Below, piece after piece: positions 26,600-35,232 of a DNA stretch of 64,000 nucleotides. The first letter of the stretch is position 1, and each line of letters begins with the position of its first letter. The stretch spans positions 1 through 64,000 of the forward strand of contig DXKH01000070.1 of the NCBI GenBank assembly GCA_019415335.1. Reading direction: 5' to 3'. Under the pieces are notes generated by a model that worked only from the letters and a program-made list of their open reading frames with translations, ran no database searches and was not told the DNA's origin. The position numbers and the translations under genes were made by a program. Source of the DNA: Citrobacter sp. Lineage in GTDB: Bacteria; Pseudomonadota; Gammaproteobacteria; Enterobacterales; Enterobacteriaceae.

Positions 26600-28087
26600 A
26601 TGAGGTTTCAACTTTCTTCTCTAAGGTCCATTTTGAACGTCTCCGCAGCCCTACGCCAGGCCGTCGCCCGCACGCCCTGGTATGCTAAACGCAAGAGTTA
26701 TAAGGTACTTTTCTGGCGCGAAATTACCCCACTTGCTGTGCCTATTTTTCTGGAGAATACCTGTGTTTTGCTGATGGGCGTACTCAGTACGTTTCTGGTC
26801 AGTTGGTTGGGGAAGGAGGCGATGGCGGGCGTCGGTCTGGCCGACAGCTTCAATATGGTGATTATGGCCTTTTTTGCCGCTATCGATCTGGGGACGACGG
26901 TGGTGGTAGCCTTTAGCCTCGGTAAGCGCGACCGCCGACGCGCACGTGCGGCAGCCCGACAATCTCTGGTGATTATGACGCTGTTTGCCGTGATTCTGGC
27001 GGCGGTGATTCACTACTTTGGCGCGCAGATTATCGATGTTGTGGCGGGAGAAGCGACAGCAGAAGTGAAGGCGCTGGCGCTAACCTATCTGGAATTAACG
27101 GTCATTAGCTATCCCGCTGCGGCGATTGCCCTGATTGGTAGCGGTGCATTGCGCGGCGCGGGCAATACGAAAATTCCGCTGCTGATTAATGGTGGGATGA
27201 ATATCCTCAATATCATCATCAGTAGCATCCTGATTTATGGGATCTTTTCCTGGCCAGGGCTCGGTTTTGTCGGCGCAGGGCTGGGTCTGACCATATCGCG
27301 CTATATCGGCGCGGTCGCCATTATCTGGGTGTTGATGATTGGCTTTAACCCTGCGCTGCGCCTACCGCTGAAAAGTTATTTCAAGCCGCTGAACTTCGCC
27401 ATCATCTGGGAAGTGATGGGGATTGGCATCCCCGCCAGTATTGAATCGGTACTGTTCAACGGTGGTAAGTTGTTAACACAGATGTTCGTTGCCGGGATGG
27501 GGACCAGCGTCATTGCGGGTAATTTTATTGCGTTCTCCATTGCCGCACTGATTAACCTGCCAGGGAACGCGCTGGGGTCAGCCTCCACCATCATTACCGG
27601 AAGGCGTCTGGGGAACGGACAGATTGCCCAGGCGGAGATCCAGCTGCGACACGTATTTTGGCTTTCCACCATTGGTCTGACCGCCATCGCGTGGTTAAGC
27701 GCACCGTTTGCCGGTCTGATGGCATCGTTTTACACCCACGATCAGGAGGTAAAAGATGTTGTTGTCATCCTGATTTGGCTCAACGCGGCGTTTATGCCAA
27801 TCTGGGCCGCTTCCTGGGTTTTACCTTCAGGGTTTAAAGGCGCGCGTGATGCACGTTTCGCCATGTGGGTATCGATGCTGGGGATGTGGGGCTGTCGTGT
27901 GGTCGCTGGTTATACATTGGGGATTGTACTTGGTTGGGGTGTCGTCGGGGTCTGGATGGGGATGTTCTTCGACTGGGCGGTACGTGCAGCGCTGTTTTAC
28001 TGGCGTATGGTCAGCGGTCGTTGGCTGTGGAAATACCCGCGTCAGAAACATGAAAAGGTGACAAAATCACCCGTTGCGTCTGAATAA
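26600..28087 (+). CDS. yeeO: MATE-family efflux transporter YeeO
   Basis: About 495 aa from ATG 26600. The frame opens at a TTG (26510), and the extra 30 residues resemble part of the longer E. coli N-terminus, so the true start is uncertain. Twelve membrane segments of MATE type are visible, with the two-fold repeat and the GAGNTKIPLLINGGMNI segment typical of the family. YeeO of E. coli exports flavins (FMN and FAD) and peptides. It lies between an inverted pair of tRNA-Asn genes, so its orientation may be flipped by recombination between strains. Confidence 0.93.
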   Translation: MRFQLSSLRSILNVSAALRQAVARTPWYAKRKSYKVLFWREITPLAVPIFLENTCVLLMGVLSTFLVSWLGKEAMAGVGLADSFNMVIMAFFAAIDLGTTVVVAFSLGKRDRRRARAAARQSLVIMTLFAVILAAVIHYFGAQIIDVVAGEATAEVKALALTYLELTVISYPAAAIALIGSGALRGAGNTKIPLLINGGMNILNIIISSILIYGIFSWPGLGFVGAGLGLTISRYIGAVAIIWVLMIGFNPALRLPLKSYFKPLNFAIIWEVMGIGIPASIESVLFNGGKLLTQMFVAGMGTSVIAGNFIAFSIAALINLPGNALGSASTIITGRRLGNGQIAQAEIQLRHVFWLSTIGLTAIAWLSAPFAGLMASFYTHDQEVKDVVVILIWLNAAFMPIWAASWVLPSGFKGARDARFAMWVSMLGMWGCRVVAGYTLGIVLGWGVVGVWMGMFFDWAVRAALFYWRMVSGRWLWKYPRQKHEKVTKSPVASE

Positions 28088-28139
28088 ACGACGAAATGAG
28101 GAATATTTCGACAAACCGTCGCGATGGCGCATTCAGGCT

Positions 28140-28168
28140 TTGACAACGGCAGTGGGCGTCGCTAATAT
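28140..28168 (+). promoter_or_regulatory. tRNA-Asn promoter
   Basis: TTGACA at 28140-28145 and TAATAT at 28163-28168 with 17-base spacing and a GC-rich discriminator, nearly identical to the promoter of the first tRNA-Asn. Confidence 0.8.
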
Positions 28169-28186
28169 GCGCCCCGTTCACACGAT

Positions 28187-28262
28187 TCCTCTGTAGTTCA
28201 GTCGGTAGAACGGCGGACTGTTAATCCGTATGTCACTGGTTCGAGTCCAGTCAGAGGAGCCA
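28187..28262 (+). tRNA. tRNA-Asn(GUU), island insertion target
   Basis: Third identical 76-nt copy. Unlike the others, the sequence after CCA (ATTTAAGGGAAGC) differs from the host tRNA flank, and an integrase relic follows 180 bp on, so the downstream DNA belongs to an integrated element and this tRNA is the left junction. Confidence 0.97.
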
Positions 28263-28272
28263 ATTTAAGGGA

Positions 28273-28296
28273 AGCAGACGTTCACTGACGTCTGCT
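28273..28296 (+). terminator. Terminator after third tRNA-Asn
   Basis: AGCAGACGT and ACGTCTGCT form a perfect 9-bp stem with a 6-base loop, followed by TTCTGCATTTC. It is element-borne and replaces the host terminator. Confidence 0.7.
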
Positions 28297-28443
28297 TTCT
28301 GCATTTCTATCAGTTGGTTATCTCTCTTCAGTCATTCATCCTCGTTCACAAAAAATCACTCGAAGTCATATCATTTTGATGGTAAAAATGTTGGTAATGC
28401 CGGTTTGATTTCGTTTTTACCAACAAACGAGAGGGGTGTTTTC

Positions 28444-28731
28444 ATGTCACTGACTGATATTAAAGCAAAAAATGCAAAACCCCTTGAGAAGGAATACAAG
28501 CTAACTGATGGCTTTGGTATGTTCCTTCGCGTTACCCCGAAGGGTTCTAAATAGTGGCAAACGGCTTACCGCTTCGAAGGGAAACAAAAACTCTTCTCTA
28601 TTGGTGTTTACCCCGCAGTTTCACTTGCTGTTGCAAGACAACTCCGTGATGAGGCCAGAAGGTTTCTTGCTCAGGGTATTGCTCCTAATACAAAGAAACA
28701 GCAGAGGCCAAAAGACACTTCGATGAAGTGA
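28444..28731 (+). pseudogene. Broken P4-type tyrosine integrase
   Basis: From ATG 28444 the frame gives MSLTDIKAKNAKP, KLTDGFGMFLRVTP..., then a TAG at 28552-28554, then WQTAYRFEGKQKLFSIGVYPAVSLAVAR and RDEARRFLAQGI. This is the N-terminal arm-binding domain (DUF4102) of P4-like integrases that insert at tRNA 3' ends. Only about 95 of some 400 codons remain and the catalytic domain is gone. An ancestral full-length integrase would have placed the island at the adjacent tRNA-Asn. Confidence 0.85.
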
Positions 28732-28878
28732 ATACTCTCAAGGAACATTTATTAGATACAATATTAAATATATTCCTCTGAAATTTTCAGATATATAAAT
28801 AATATATAAATATACAGCACTACTATGAACAACACACTACAACATAAAATGCATTGTCCATAGTGGTCCGTATAGTAT

Positions 28879-29769
28879 TTAACGCAACTCTTCGTCTTCG
28901 TACACTGGCAATGAGTCAATAGCAGCAATTTTCTTTAGTTGAGCTAGATAATCCGGATTATTATCTACCAACCAATTTAATACAGAATAATTAGAAAGTA
29001 GTTTTTTTATGTGCCCAATAATCACTGCCAACTTTAAATTATTTGTTCCATATATATTTTCGAGTTGTTTAGTCTCTATTTCCATAGCAGCCATTTCTCG
29101 TTCCATTCTGGCAAAATTTTTTGCTATGTCTTGTTGCTTTAGTTTCGAATCTTTCGGATTTATTAGCATATCATCGGGAGTGTAATGTAATAACGATAGA
29201 GCAAATTTACGACTGAAATTATTTATACTCATCATCGTGGATACCGCCTCCAGCTGTCTTTCTGGTTTCATTTTACGTAAAATAGCGAATATTGCTTGAG
29301 GAACATGTTGATTTGCTAATAAAGCGGTAGTTTCCGGACTAATCCCATCAAGTAATCTAAACTTTGCCCTGAGTGTATCTACTGATATATTCAGAGATTG
29401 ACTAATTTTTCCTTCTGAAACACCAGCATCCACAGCCTGTAATATCATACGATATTCCTGAATAACTGGTAATCGATTGACATACTTGTTATAGCTGTAA
29501 GATTCTTCATCCTCAGAAATCAAACAAGGCACAGTGGATAGTCCTATATCCTTTGATGCTTCAACTCTTAAGTGACCATCAAGTATTATTTTTTCTGACA
29601 AATTATTAATATAAATAACTATGGGTTCTATGATACCAACTGTTTTCACCGTGGAAAGTATCTGATGATATTTTACGCTTAATTTCACATTAATAGGCAA
29701 CTCTTTCCCATATAACAGATCAGAAACATTAATAATAAAACACTTATTACCGAAGTTAGGTTTATTCAT
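28879..29769 (-). CDS. ParB-like protein with RepB C-terminal-type domain
   Basis: A 296-aa protein from ATG 29769, overlapping the stop of the preceding gene (ATGAATAA). The ParB-like N-terminal fold is visible: PIVIY..., IILDGHLRVEA (the GHRR-like box), then a helix-turn-helix (EGKISQSLNISVDTLRAKFRLL). The C-terminal half is basic and coiled-coil-like, of the type called plasmid partitioning RepB C-terminal. It is the last of three leftward genes with a serine recombinase at the head. No ParA is present, so classical partitioning is unlikely; a DNA-binding accessory role in recombination or maintenance is inferred. Confidence 0.75.
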   Translation of the reverse strand: MNKPNFGNKCFIINVSDLLYGKELPINVKLSVKYHQILSTVKTVGIIEPIVIYINNLSEKIILDGHLRVEASKDIGLSTVPCLISEDEESYSYNKYVNRLPVIQEYRMILQAVDAGVSEGKISQSLNISVDTLRAKFRLLDGISPETTALLANQHVPQAIFAILRKMKPERQLEAVSTMMSINNFSRKFALSLLHYTPDDMLINPKDSKLKQQDIAKNFARMEREMAAMEIETKQLENIYGTNNLKLAVIIGHIKKLLSNYSVLNWLVDNNPDYLAQLKKIAAIDSLPVYEDEELR

Positions 29770-30664
29770 TTTCAAGACCTCGTTCGGGGTCAACATTACC
29801 CAGAATAAATGCAGGGACAGAATTCAGATTCTCAACAGATAGAAGTTCTGAAAACTCTCTATTCCTCAATAAATTAACCATTATCTCTTTAACAACCATT
29901 AGGCTAGATATTGTAAACTCAGATCTTGTATGAATAATTTTATGACTTTTGACATTTTCTTGATAAAGTTCTTTTAACTCTTCAGAAGTGATTCGCTTCT
30001 TTTTTACCCCCTGAACAAAAGAATTATTATCACTTCCCTTACCTGATGTCTCTCTCTGAGATAAGATCCTTTTAATTGTACCGATCTGCTTTGAGTTAAG
30101 CTCACCAGAATTAAAGCCTTCTAAAAGAAGGTGTTGTATATCAACTCCTTTAGCTCTTGATATTTCTACCGCTATATATATCGGGATTCTGCCAGACTCA
30201 ACAGCAGAAAGTAATTTATCTTCACCATTTTCTTTTAATGATACAATAGAAGTTACCCAATTTTTAGAACGACCAATTTTATTTGCAATCTCTAACTCAG
30301 AAAAACCTTTATTCTTTAATTCAATAATGCTGTTGAGAAGCTCAGTCGAACGTGGTTTTCTTCGAGCAATATTTTCTGCAAGACTCATGATATGACCATC
30401 TTCATGATCTACTGACTTTACTATTGCTGGGATTTGTTTTTCACCTAATATTTCATAAGCCTCAATCCTCCCTTGGCCACAAATTAAATCGTACACATAC
30501 GTCTTACAGGTTGAGTCAGATAACCTAACCGTAATAGGTTTTTTTAGCCCTATGTTTTTTATACTTTCAACAAGTTCATCGTGAATAGATTTGCTTCTTG
30601 AACGTGGATTAACGATCCTGATCTCTGAGATATCTATAAGCTTTATTTCTTCATATTCATTCAT
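29762..30664 (-). CDS. ParB N-terminal-domain protein
   Basis: A 300-aa protein from ATG 30664 (AAGGAA upstream; an earlier ATG at 30691 would overlap the recombinase). It has a clear ParB/Srx-like domain: RIVNPRSRSK, IGLKKPITVRL, LICGQGRIEAYEILGE, then SLAENIARRKPRS as box II, and a helix-turn-helix (FSELEIANKIGRSKNWVTSIVSL). Canonical ParB proteins use this domain to bind CTP and slide on DNA; a lone ParB pair without ParA suggests another use. It starts 14 bases after the recombinase stop. Strongly AT-rich, as are its two partners. Confidence 0.75.
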   Translation of the reverse strand: MNEYEEIKLIDISEIRIVNPRSRSKSIHDELVESIKNIGLKKPITVRLSDSTCKTYVYDLICGQGRIEAYEILGEKQIPAIVKSVDHEDGHIMSLAENIARRKPRSTELLNSIIELKNKGFSELEIANKIGRSKNWVTSIVSLKENGEDKLLSAVESGRIPIYIAVEISRAKGVDIQHLLLEGFNSGELNSKQIGTIKRILSQRETSGKGSDNNSFVQGVKKKRITSEELKELYQENVKSHKIIHTRSEFTISSLMVVKEIMVNLLRNREFSELLSVENLNSVPAFILGNVDPERGLENE

Positions 30665-30677
30665 CAGTGGATTCCTT

Positions 30678-32189
30678 TTAAAAAACATCACGTTTAAGGA
30701 TTTGCAAAAAAGGTATCAAGTTAGCATATCGATAAAACTCTAACTGGTAAGGATTTAACTCTTCAAAAACAAACTGATTATCTAATAACTCTATTGAAGG
30801 GTATATATAGTAATCTTTGGTGTTCACGTTTTGACTATCAAGTCTAACAACGATACAAATATCATAGCTAAACTTTCGCTCAAACCGGATTCTCCATCGC
30901 TTTCTCGTGTTATTCATGAAACAACGGGAGATAACTACAGACATTTTAACTTCATCATTAATAGTAAATAATTTAGACTCCTCATCATAATCAACATAAC
31001 AGCCTTGTTCTGTAATATCAAAAATGAGTTTTTCAACTAAGCTATGGTACTTTTCTCTTAGCAAGGAATTAACTCGCAAATAGTCATAATCGTGCTTTGG
31101 TTTATAGTCAATTAATTTATAAGCCTGTAATAGACCACCAAAACGTTTCCTATAAACTGATGAAGATGGTGTATCATCATCTTCATCTATAATTATGCCG
31201 GATAGTTTCCCTTTTGTTTTAAAAAGCTCGGAGAGTTTACCAAGTAAATCATCATTACTAAGATGAATACTTCTATTACTAATAATAGTCTGCGCTTGTA
31301 AAAATAAATCAGGAGTAATAATAGCTTCAAAAGCATTTTCACATCTTATCCATTCATGCTGTGGGTTGTGGATAAGACGCTGCTTTAAACGAGAAGATGT
31401 TCGGTTATAGACATTATGACCAATATATTTTTCGTTAGTTAAAATCTCGTGGATCTTTCCTCTGGTCCATTTAGTGCCATGCTCTGCAGTAATCCCTCTT
31501 CTATTCAACTCAGAGGCAATAACCCTCTCTGGCTTAGAGTTATTCACGAATTGATCGTATATCCATCTAATCGTTATGACTTCATCTTCCGGCCCTAATA
31601 CTAAAATTATTCGATCAGTCTGGATGCTTTTCCACTCTCTATATTTAAGTATCCCTTTATGTTTATGGTTTTCATCTATCAACATTCTTCGTAAACCATA
31701 TCCTGCGGGCCCGCCTTGGTGATACCCACGACCAGCCAGATTAGCTTGTCCAAGAAAGACTTTTTGTGATAAATCCCGACTTAAAGAAGAAGCTTTTTTT
31801 CGATCTATGAATAATTGAAAATCAGCATAATCACTATTCCCTTCAATGATAGGGTTTGCACAATATATGATGCCAACACCATGCATTTGAAGTTGATGGG
31901 TATAATATCCAAATTGATCTATACTCTGAAATCGCCCAAAACGGCTTATGTCATAAACTAAAACTGCTTTAATATTTATTTTCCCTTCAACCACATCATC
32001 TATTAACTGTTGAAATGCCTGTCTTCTGTTTGCCGTAACCCCACTTTTTCCAGAGTCATCATATGTATGAATGATATTCATCTTATGCTCTGACGCAAAT
32101 TTACTTATGAATTGAGATTGATTGAATATTGAATACTGTTGATGATCTGTAGACATTCTCAAATATTGAGCAACATTGACTTCATCCAT
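30678..32189 (-). CDS. Large serine recombinase
   Basis: A 503-aa protein from ATG 32189 (GGTGAGGTGG upstream; a GTG 9 bases earlier is possible). The N-terminal resolvase domain has YLRMSTDHQ with the catalytic serine near residue 13, YDDSGKSG, and VYDISRFGR, followed by a Recombinase domain (GPAGYGLRR...ILTNEKYIGHNVYNR). The usual zinc-ribbon cysteines and long coiled coil of phage integrases are not evident, and the C-terminal 170 residues are unassigned. It heads a three-gene unit with two ParB-like proteins. It may be the current mobility enzyme of this island, whose tyrosine integrase is dead. Confidence 0.85.
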   Translation of the reverse strand: MDEVNVAQYLRMSTDHQQYSIFNQSQFISKFASEHKMNIIHTYDDSGKSGVTANRRQAFQQLIDDVVEGKINIKAVLVYDISRFGRFQSIDQFGYYTHQLQMHGVGIIYCANPIIEGNSDYADFQLFIDRKKASSLSRDLSQKVFLGQANLAGRGYHQGGPAGYGLRRMLIDENHKHKGILKYREWKSIQTDRIILVLGPEDEVITIRWIYDQFVNNSKPERVIASELNRRGITAEHGTKWTRGKIHEILTNEKYIGHNVYNRTSSRLKQRLIHNPQHEWIRCENAFEAIITPDLFLQAQTIISNRSIHLSNDDLLGKLSELFKTKGKLSGIIIDEDDDTPSSSVYRKRFGGLLQAYKLIDYKPKHDYDYLRVNSLLREKYHSLVEKLIFDITEQGCYVDYDEESKLFTINDEVKMSVVISRCFMNNTRKRWRIRFERKFSYDICIVVRLDSQNVNTKDYYIYPSIELLDNQFVFEELNPYQLEFYRYANLIPFLQILKRDVF

Positions 32190-32438
32190 AACATCCACCT
32201 CACCTCGATGAAAAAGATTGTGGTTTCATGGAAAAGCCAAACTTCAAAAAACCTTCCTCCACAATACTTTAACGAAAAACCACCTAAGCTAAACTACACC
32301 ATAAAGCACATAGATTTTCTTGAGCATGATCTCAAAAACGAACACTATTTGAACAATCACCTCTGTAGTTCTAAATACCCAACCGTCGCTGAATGCGAAA
32401 AAAAATCTAAATTATAATTATGTTATATTTTTAATTCG

Positions 32439-32749
32439 TTATTCCTGTCGTACAACCATATTCTCAAGGAATCTTTTCCCTCGTAATTTAACTCTTGCTT
32501 TAGCATCCGCATTAATGTTCGAAGTTTGTAATAATATTCCCAATACAAACTCCTTATCGACATCTTCAACTTTACAGGCCATAGCTTTAGCTATTTCAGC
32601 ACTAAGGATGATCTTCAGACGTGTCTCAGAACTCTTGGACAAAGATTTTTCTTTGGTCTTGAGACGATTCAAACACATCTGCGCTGATGCTATTTTTTGC
32701 TTAATGGTTTTTCTGTTCTTGGCTTTCTGTATTTATCATCCGTATTCAT
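32439..32749 (-). pseudogene. Frameshifted TraD-like mobilisation accessory gene
   Basis: From ATG 32749 the product starts MNTDDKYRKPRTEKPLSKK and stops. Adding one A to the six-A run (opposite strand 32693-32698) joins it to IASAQMCLNRLKTKEKSLSK..., giving about 103 aa to 32439. Small basic proteins with a KKIA.A...L..LK.KE pattern beside MobA/MobL relaxases are annotated TraD (a mobilisation protein unrelated to the coupling ATPase). The divergent neighbour here is indeed a MobA/MobL relic. The family match is moderate and the frameshift is inferred by reading. Confidence 0.5.
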
Positions 32750-33567
32750 AATTATTTTTCCTTTTAGTTATCAAAAACATGAAATACAATTAAAAAAGGA
32801 AAAGGTCAAACCACAGGCAGAGGGTTGAATGCTTTGCATTCCAGATTAAATTACACAGCGCGAGATGATTGTTCCAGACAATCAGTAGCTAAACAGGCTT
32901 GCGCTGTTAATGATGGGATTTATCCCGAAAAAAATGGTGTTTTGGCTTAAAAAATAATGTCAGTAAGCTCATAATAAAATTATGCAACACAAACAAGTGC
33001 AACCATTAACATTGAATGTATAATACTCTCCGCGTTACTTATTTTATCAAATCAATGGAAACAATTTCTCATGTTGTTTTTAAACTCTGATCTTTGGCCT
33101 TAACCTGTGAATTGTGCAACACATAAAAGTATCTGTTATTTTCACTGTTTTATCTAAATTCCTCTTTCCCGCCTTACGGCGGAGGGGAAACACTTTTTCT
33201 GCCCTTGCGGGCGCTCTTTGAAACCATAATATTCAATATAACTACGCCACCTCAGCCATTCATCCGATTCTAGCCCTGTTAATTTCACAGACATCAAAAC
33301 TAGCGTTATTATTTAACTATAGGAAAATTTTTCACATTGTCGTTTTTTTTAGTTCCTTTAGGAGATATAAAAATAACGTAATGCCCACCTATAAGCGTGT
33401 GGGGTCTACCGACGGTTACCTGCCGCAGGCTAACACCGTTTCCTTCGGAAACAAGGTCAACGTCAACACCAAAGTTTTTCTTACGAAAAACTAAAACCAG
33501 CATAGTTGCATTGAGGATTTATATTTTGGTTTGATATTTAAATTTATATTGAGGTTGTTTTTATTGT
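32750..33567. other. Intergenic region between mobilisation relics
   Basis: About 820 bp, AT-rich, between divergent TraD-like and MobA/MobL-like relics, where related mobilisable elements carry the transfer origin. It contains a GCCGCC-type hairpin near 33169-33186 and a perfect inverted repeat at 33438-33452. A 64-codon leftward frame (33309-33503) overlaps the latter and looks like chance. No nick-site consensus can be claimed. Confidence 0.4.
33438..33452. repeat. Small inverted repeat, possible oriT hairpin
   Basis: GTTTCC-TTC-GGAAAC is a perfect 6-bp stem about 115 bp before the relaxase start. A GTTTC-loop-GAAAC hairpin of similar shape occurs next to the nick site in IncQ-type transfer origins, as I recall. 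The neighbouring sequence does not clearly match a known nick region. Confidence 0.35.
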
Positions 33568-33745
33568 ATGGCTATTTTTTCATCTTGATTTTAAAATTGT
33601 GAAACATTCAGAAGGCAAGTCTTCCGTTGCGAAAGCTGCCTATCATGCTCGTTGCAGAATCACAGATAAAAGAACAGGTGATACTTATGATTATAGCCGC
33701 CGTAATGACCTGAACGGGCATTTTATATTAGCACCGGTTAATGCC
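33568..33745 (+). pseudogene. MobA/MobL relaxase, frameshifted and IS-truncated
   Basis: ATG 33568 starts MAIF; one extra T in the six-T run at 33575-33580 throws the frame. Without it the product reads MAIFHLDFKIVKHSEGKSSVAKAA, then YHARCRI and GHFILAP, the N-terminus of MobA/MobL (MobQ-type) relaxases with the first conserved segments. The gene is then cut by the IS at 33746, and no later relaxase sequence is found on the other side. Two independent lesions show the mobilisation function is lost. Confidence 0.75.
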
Positions 33746-33797
33746 TGGACTGCACCCCAAAAGTTGGACACCCAACTGAGTAAGATGCAGTTTTTTT

Positions 33798-34319
33798 ATG
33801 GCAAAGCCAAAATATTTCCTCGAAACCAGATTAGCTGTCGTTAATCACTACCTCGCCGGAAAAGATGGAACACATCGTACAACTGAACGCTTTGGTGTTG
33901 AGAGAACATCAGTGCGACGCTGGGTAAGAGCCTGGTAACTCCACGGTATCGTCGGCATTACCTGGAAAAATGACCGCCATTCTCCGGCGTTCCGGATGGC
34001 TGTTGTCCAGACTGTTCTCAATGAAGAGCTTTCGATGCGTGAAGCTGCCGCACAGTTTCATATCTCAACTGAAACCGTTGTCCGGCACTGGATGAATGTT
34101 TACAAAAGCGCAGATGAGAAAGGACTTCTGAGCATAAAACCAGGCCGGAGTAAGGACATGACGAAACCCAAAAACACCTCAACTTACCGATGCTGCACTG
34201 GAAAAGTTATCTCCTGAAGAACTGCGGGCTGAACTTCGTTACCTACGCGCAGAGAATGCCTGTCTAAAAAAACTGAAGGCCTTAGTTCAAAGCGAGAAAA
34301 GCGGCAGAAAGCCGGAATA
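33798..34319 (+). pseudogene. IS150-like transposase OrfA, broken
   Basis: From ATG 33798: MAKPKYFLETRLAVVNHYL, RTTERFGVERTSVRRWVRAW, then TAA near 33936 where a glutamine codon is expected, then LHGIVGITWKND and a second helix-turn-helix. A single-base frameshift near 34165-34180 (a run in ACCCAAAAACACC) interrupts the C-terminus before PEELRAELRYLRAENACLKKLKAL, the leucine-zipper end. OrfA would bind IS ends. With a nonsense codon and a frameshift it cannot be made in full. Confidence 0.8.
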
Positions 34320-34373
34320 ATCAGTGAGCTAAGGCTGGAGTATGTACTCGGTGATCTTCTGCGTGCAGCAGGT

Positions 34374-35159
34374 ATGTCCCGCAGTACGTGGTATCACAAT
34401 ATGAATGCGCTGAAGCGAGTGGACAGGCATGTCGGGCTGAAAGACAAAATCAGAGAGATTTACCACTCTCTCAAAGGGCGTTATGGCTACCGCAGGATCA
34501 CGATCTCATTGAGAAAACAGGGGTTGCTGGTAAACCATAAAACTGTGCAGCGACTGAAGGCAGAGCTGTCACTCCGCTCTCTGATAAGGGTGAAGATATA
34601 TCGTGCCTGGAAAGGGGAAGTGGGCAAGGCTGCGCCCGATATCCTGAGCCGGAACTTCGGTATATTGAAAGCCAACGAAAAATGGGTCACGGATGTTACA
34701 GAGTTCTCGGTGCAGGGTAAAAAGCTGTACCTGTCGCCGGTTCTCGATCTGTTTAACCGGGAGATTATCTCCTACAGCCTGTCGGAAAGGCCGGTGATGG
34801 AGATAGTTAATACGATGCTGCACGATGCGTTCTCAGCGCCCGGACCGGAGGATACACCGCTGCTGCACACGGATCAGGGCTGGCAATATCGAATGGCAGG
34901 CTATCAGGCAAAGTTAAGGGCGCAGGGTATGACACAAAGTATGTCGCGCAAGGGAAACTGCCTGGATAACGCGGTGATGGCGAACTTCTTCGGCATACTG
35001 AAATCGGAGTGTTTTTACCTGAACAGGTTCAGTGATCTGAATGAACTGAGGAAGGCGATAGAGGACTATATCCATTACTATAACAACGAGCGGATCAGCC
35101 TGAAATTGAAGAGCCTGAGCCCGGTAGAATACCGAACCCTGGCCCTGTTAGCAGCTTAA
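34374..35159 (+). CDS. IS150-like transposase OrfB
   Basis: At least 261 aa of the catalytic protein. The open frame extends upstream (to about 34310, ...KAGIISELRLEYVLGDLLRAAG), where fusion to OrfA by -1 frameshifting would normally occur. It has the HTH_21 region (GRYGYRRITISLRKQG) and an rve integrase core with the DDE residues in VTDVTEF, HTDQGWQYR, and FFGILKSE. It appears intact, but without working OrfA it is probably not expressed as active transposase. Confidence 0.85.
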   Translation: MSRSTWYHNMNALKRVDRHVGLKDKIREIYHSLKGRYGYRRITISLRKQGLLVNHKTVQRLKAELSLRSLIRVKIYRAWKGEVGKAAPDILSRNFGILKANEKWVTDVTEFSVQGKKLYLSPVLDLFNREIISYSLSERPVMEIVNTMLHDAFSAPGPEDTPLLHTDQGWQYRMAGYQAKLRAQGMTQSMSRKGNCLDNAVMANFFGILKSECFYLNRFSDLNELRKAIEDYIHYYNNERISLKLKSLSPVEYRTLALLAA

Positions 35160-35191
35160 CATGAACTGTCCAACTTTATGGGGTCAGTCCA

Positions 35192-35232
35192 TGTCGGGGC
35201 TTTTTGCTTTTCAGACGACAATCTCAACACCA
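35192..35232. other. Junction between IS and erfK
   Basis: Only 41 bp separate the IS from the erfK 3' end. They include GGGGCTTTTTGCTTTTC, which looks like the last half of a terminator, with the first half missing. No copy of the tRNA-Asn 3' end is present, although one is expected at the right end of an island inserted at the tRNA at 28187. Confidence 0.6.

Larger units (their letters stand above)
33746..35191 (+). mobile_element. Decayed IS3-family element (IS150-like), 1446 bp
   Basis: Imperfect terminal repeats: TGGACTGCACCCCAAAAG on the left and, reverse-complemented, TGGACTGACCCCATAAAG on the right, both continuing TTGGACA. Inside are the usual overlapping orfA and orfB, orfA being broken. 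The flanks (GCC left, TGT right) show no target duplication, so the element has been through a deletion or recombination on at least one side. Confidence 0.85.

Noticed and set aside
32139..32417. 92-codon rightward frame overlapping the recombinase start
   Set aside because: Overlaps the promoter and start of the serine recombinase and shows low-complexity, AT-driven composition.
33309..33503. 64-codon leftward frame in the mob intergenic region
   Set aside because: Covers the likely transfer-origin region; no homology seen and no ribosome site.
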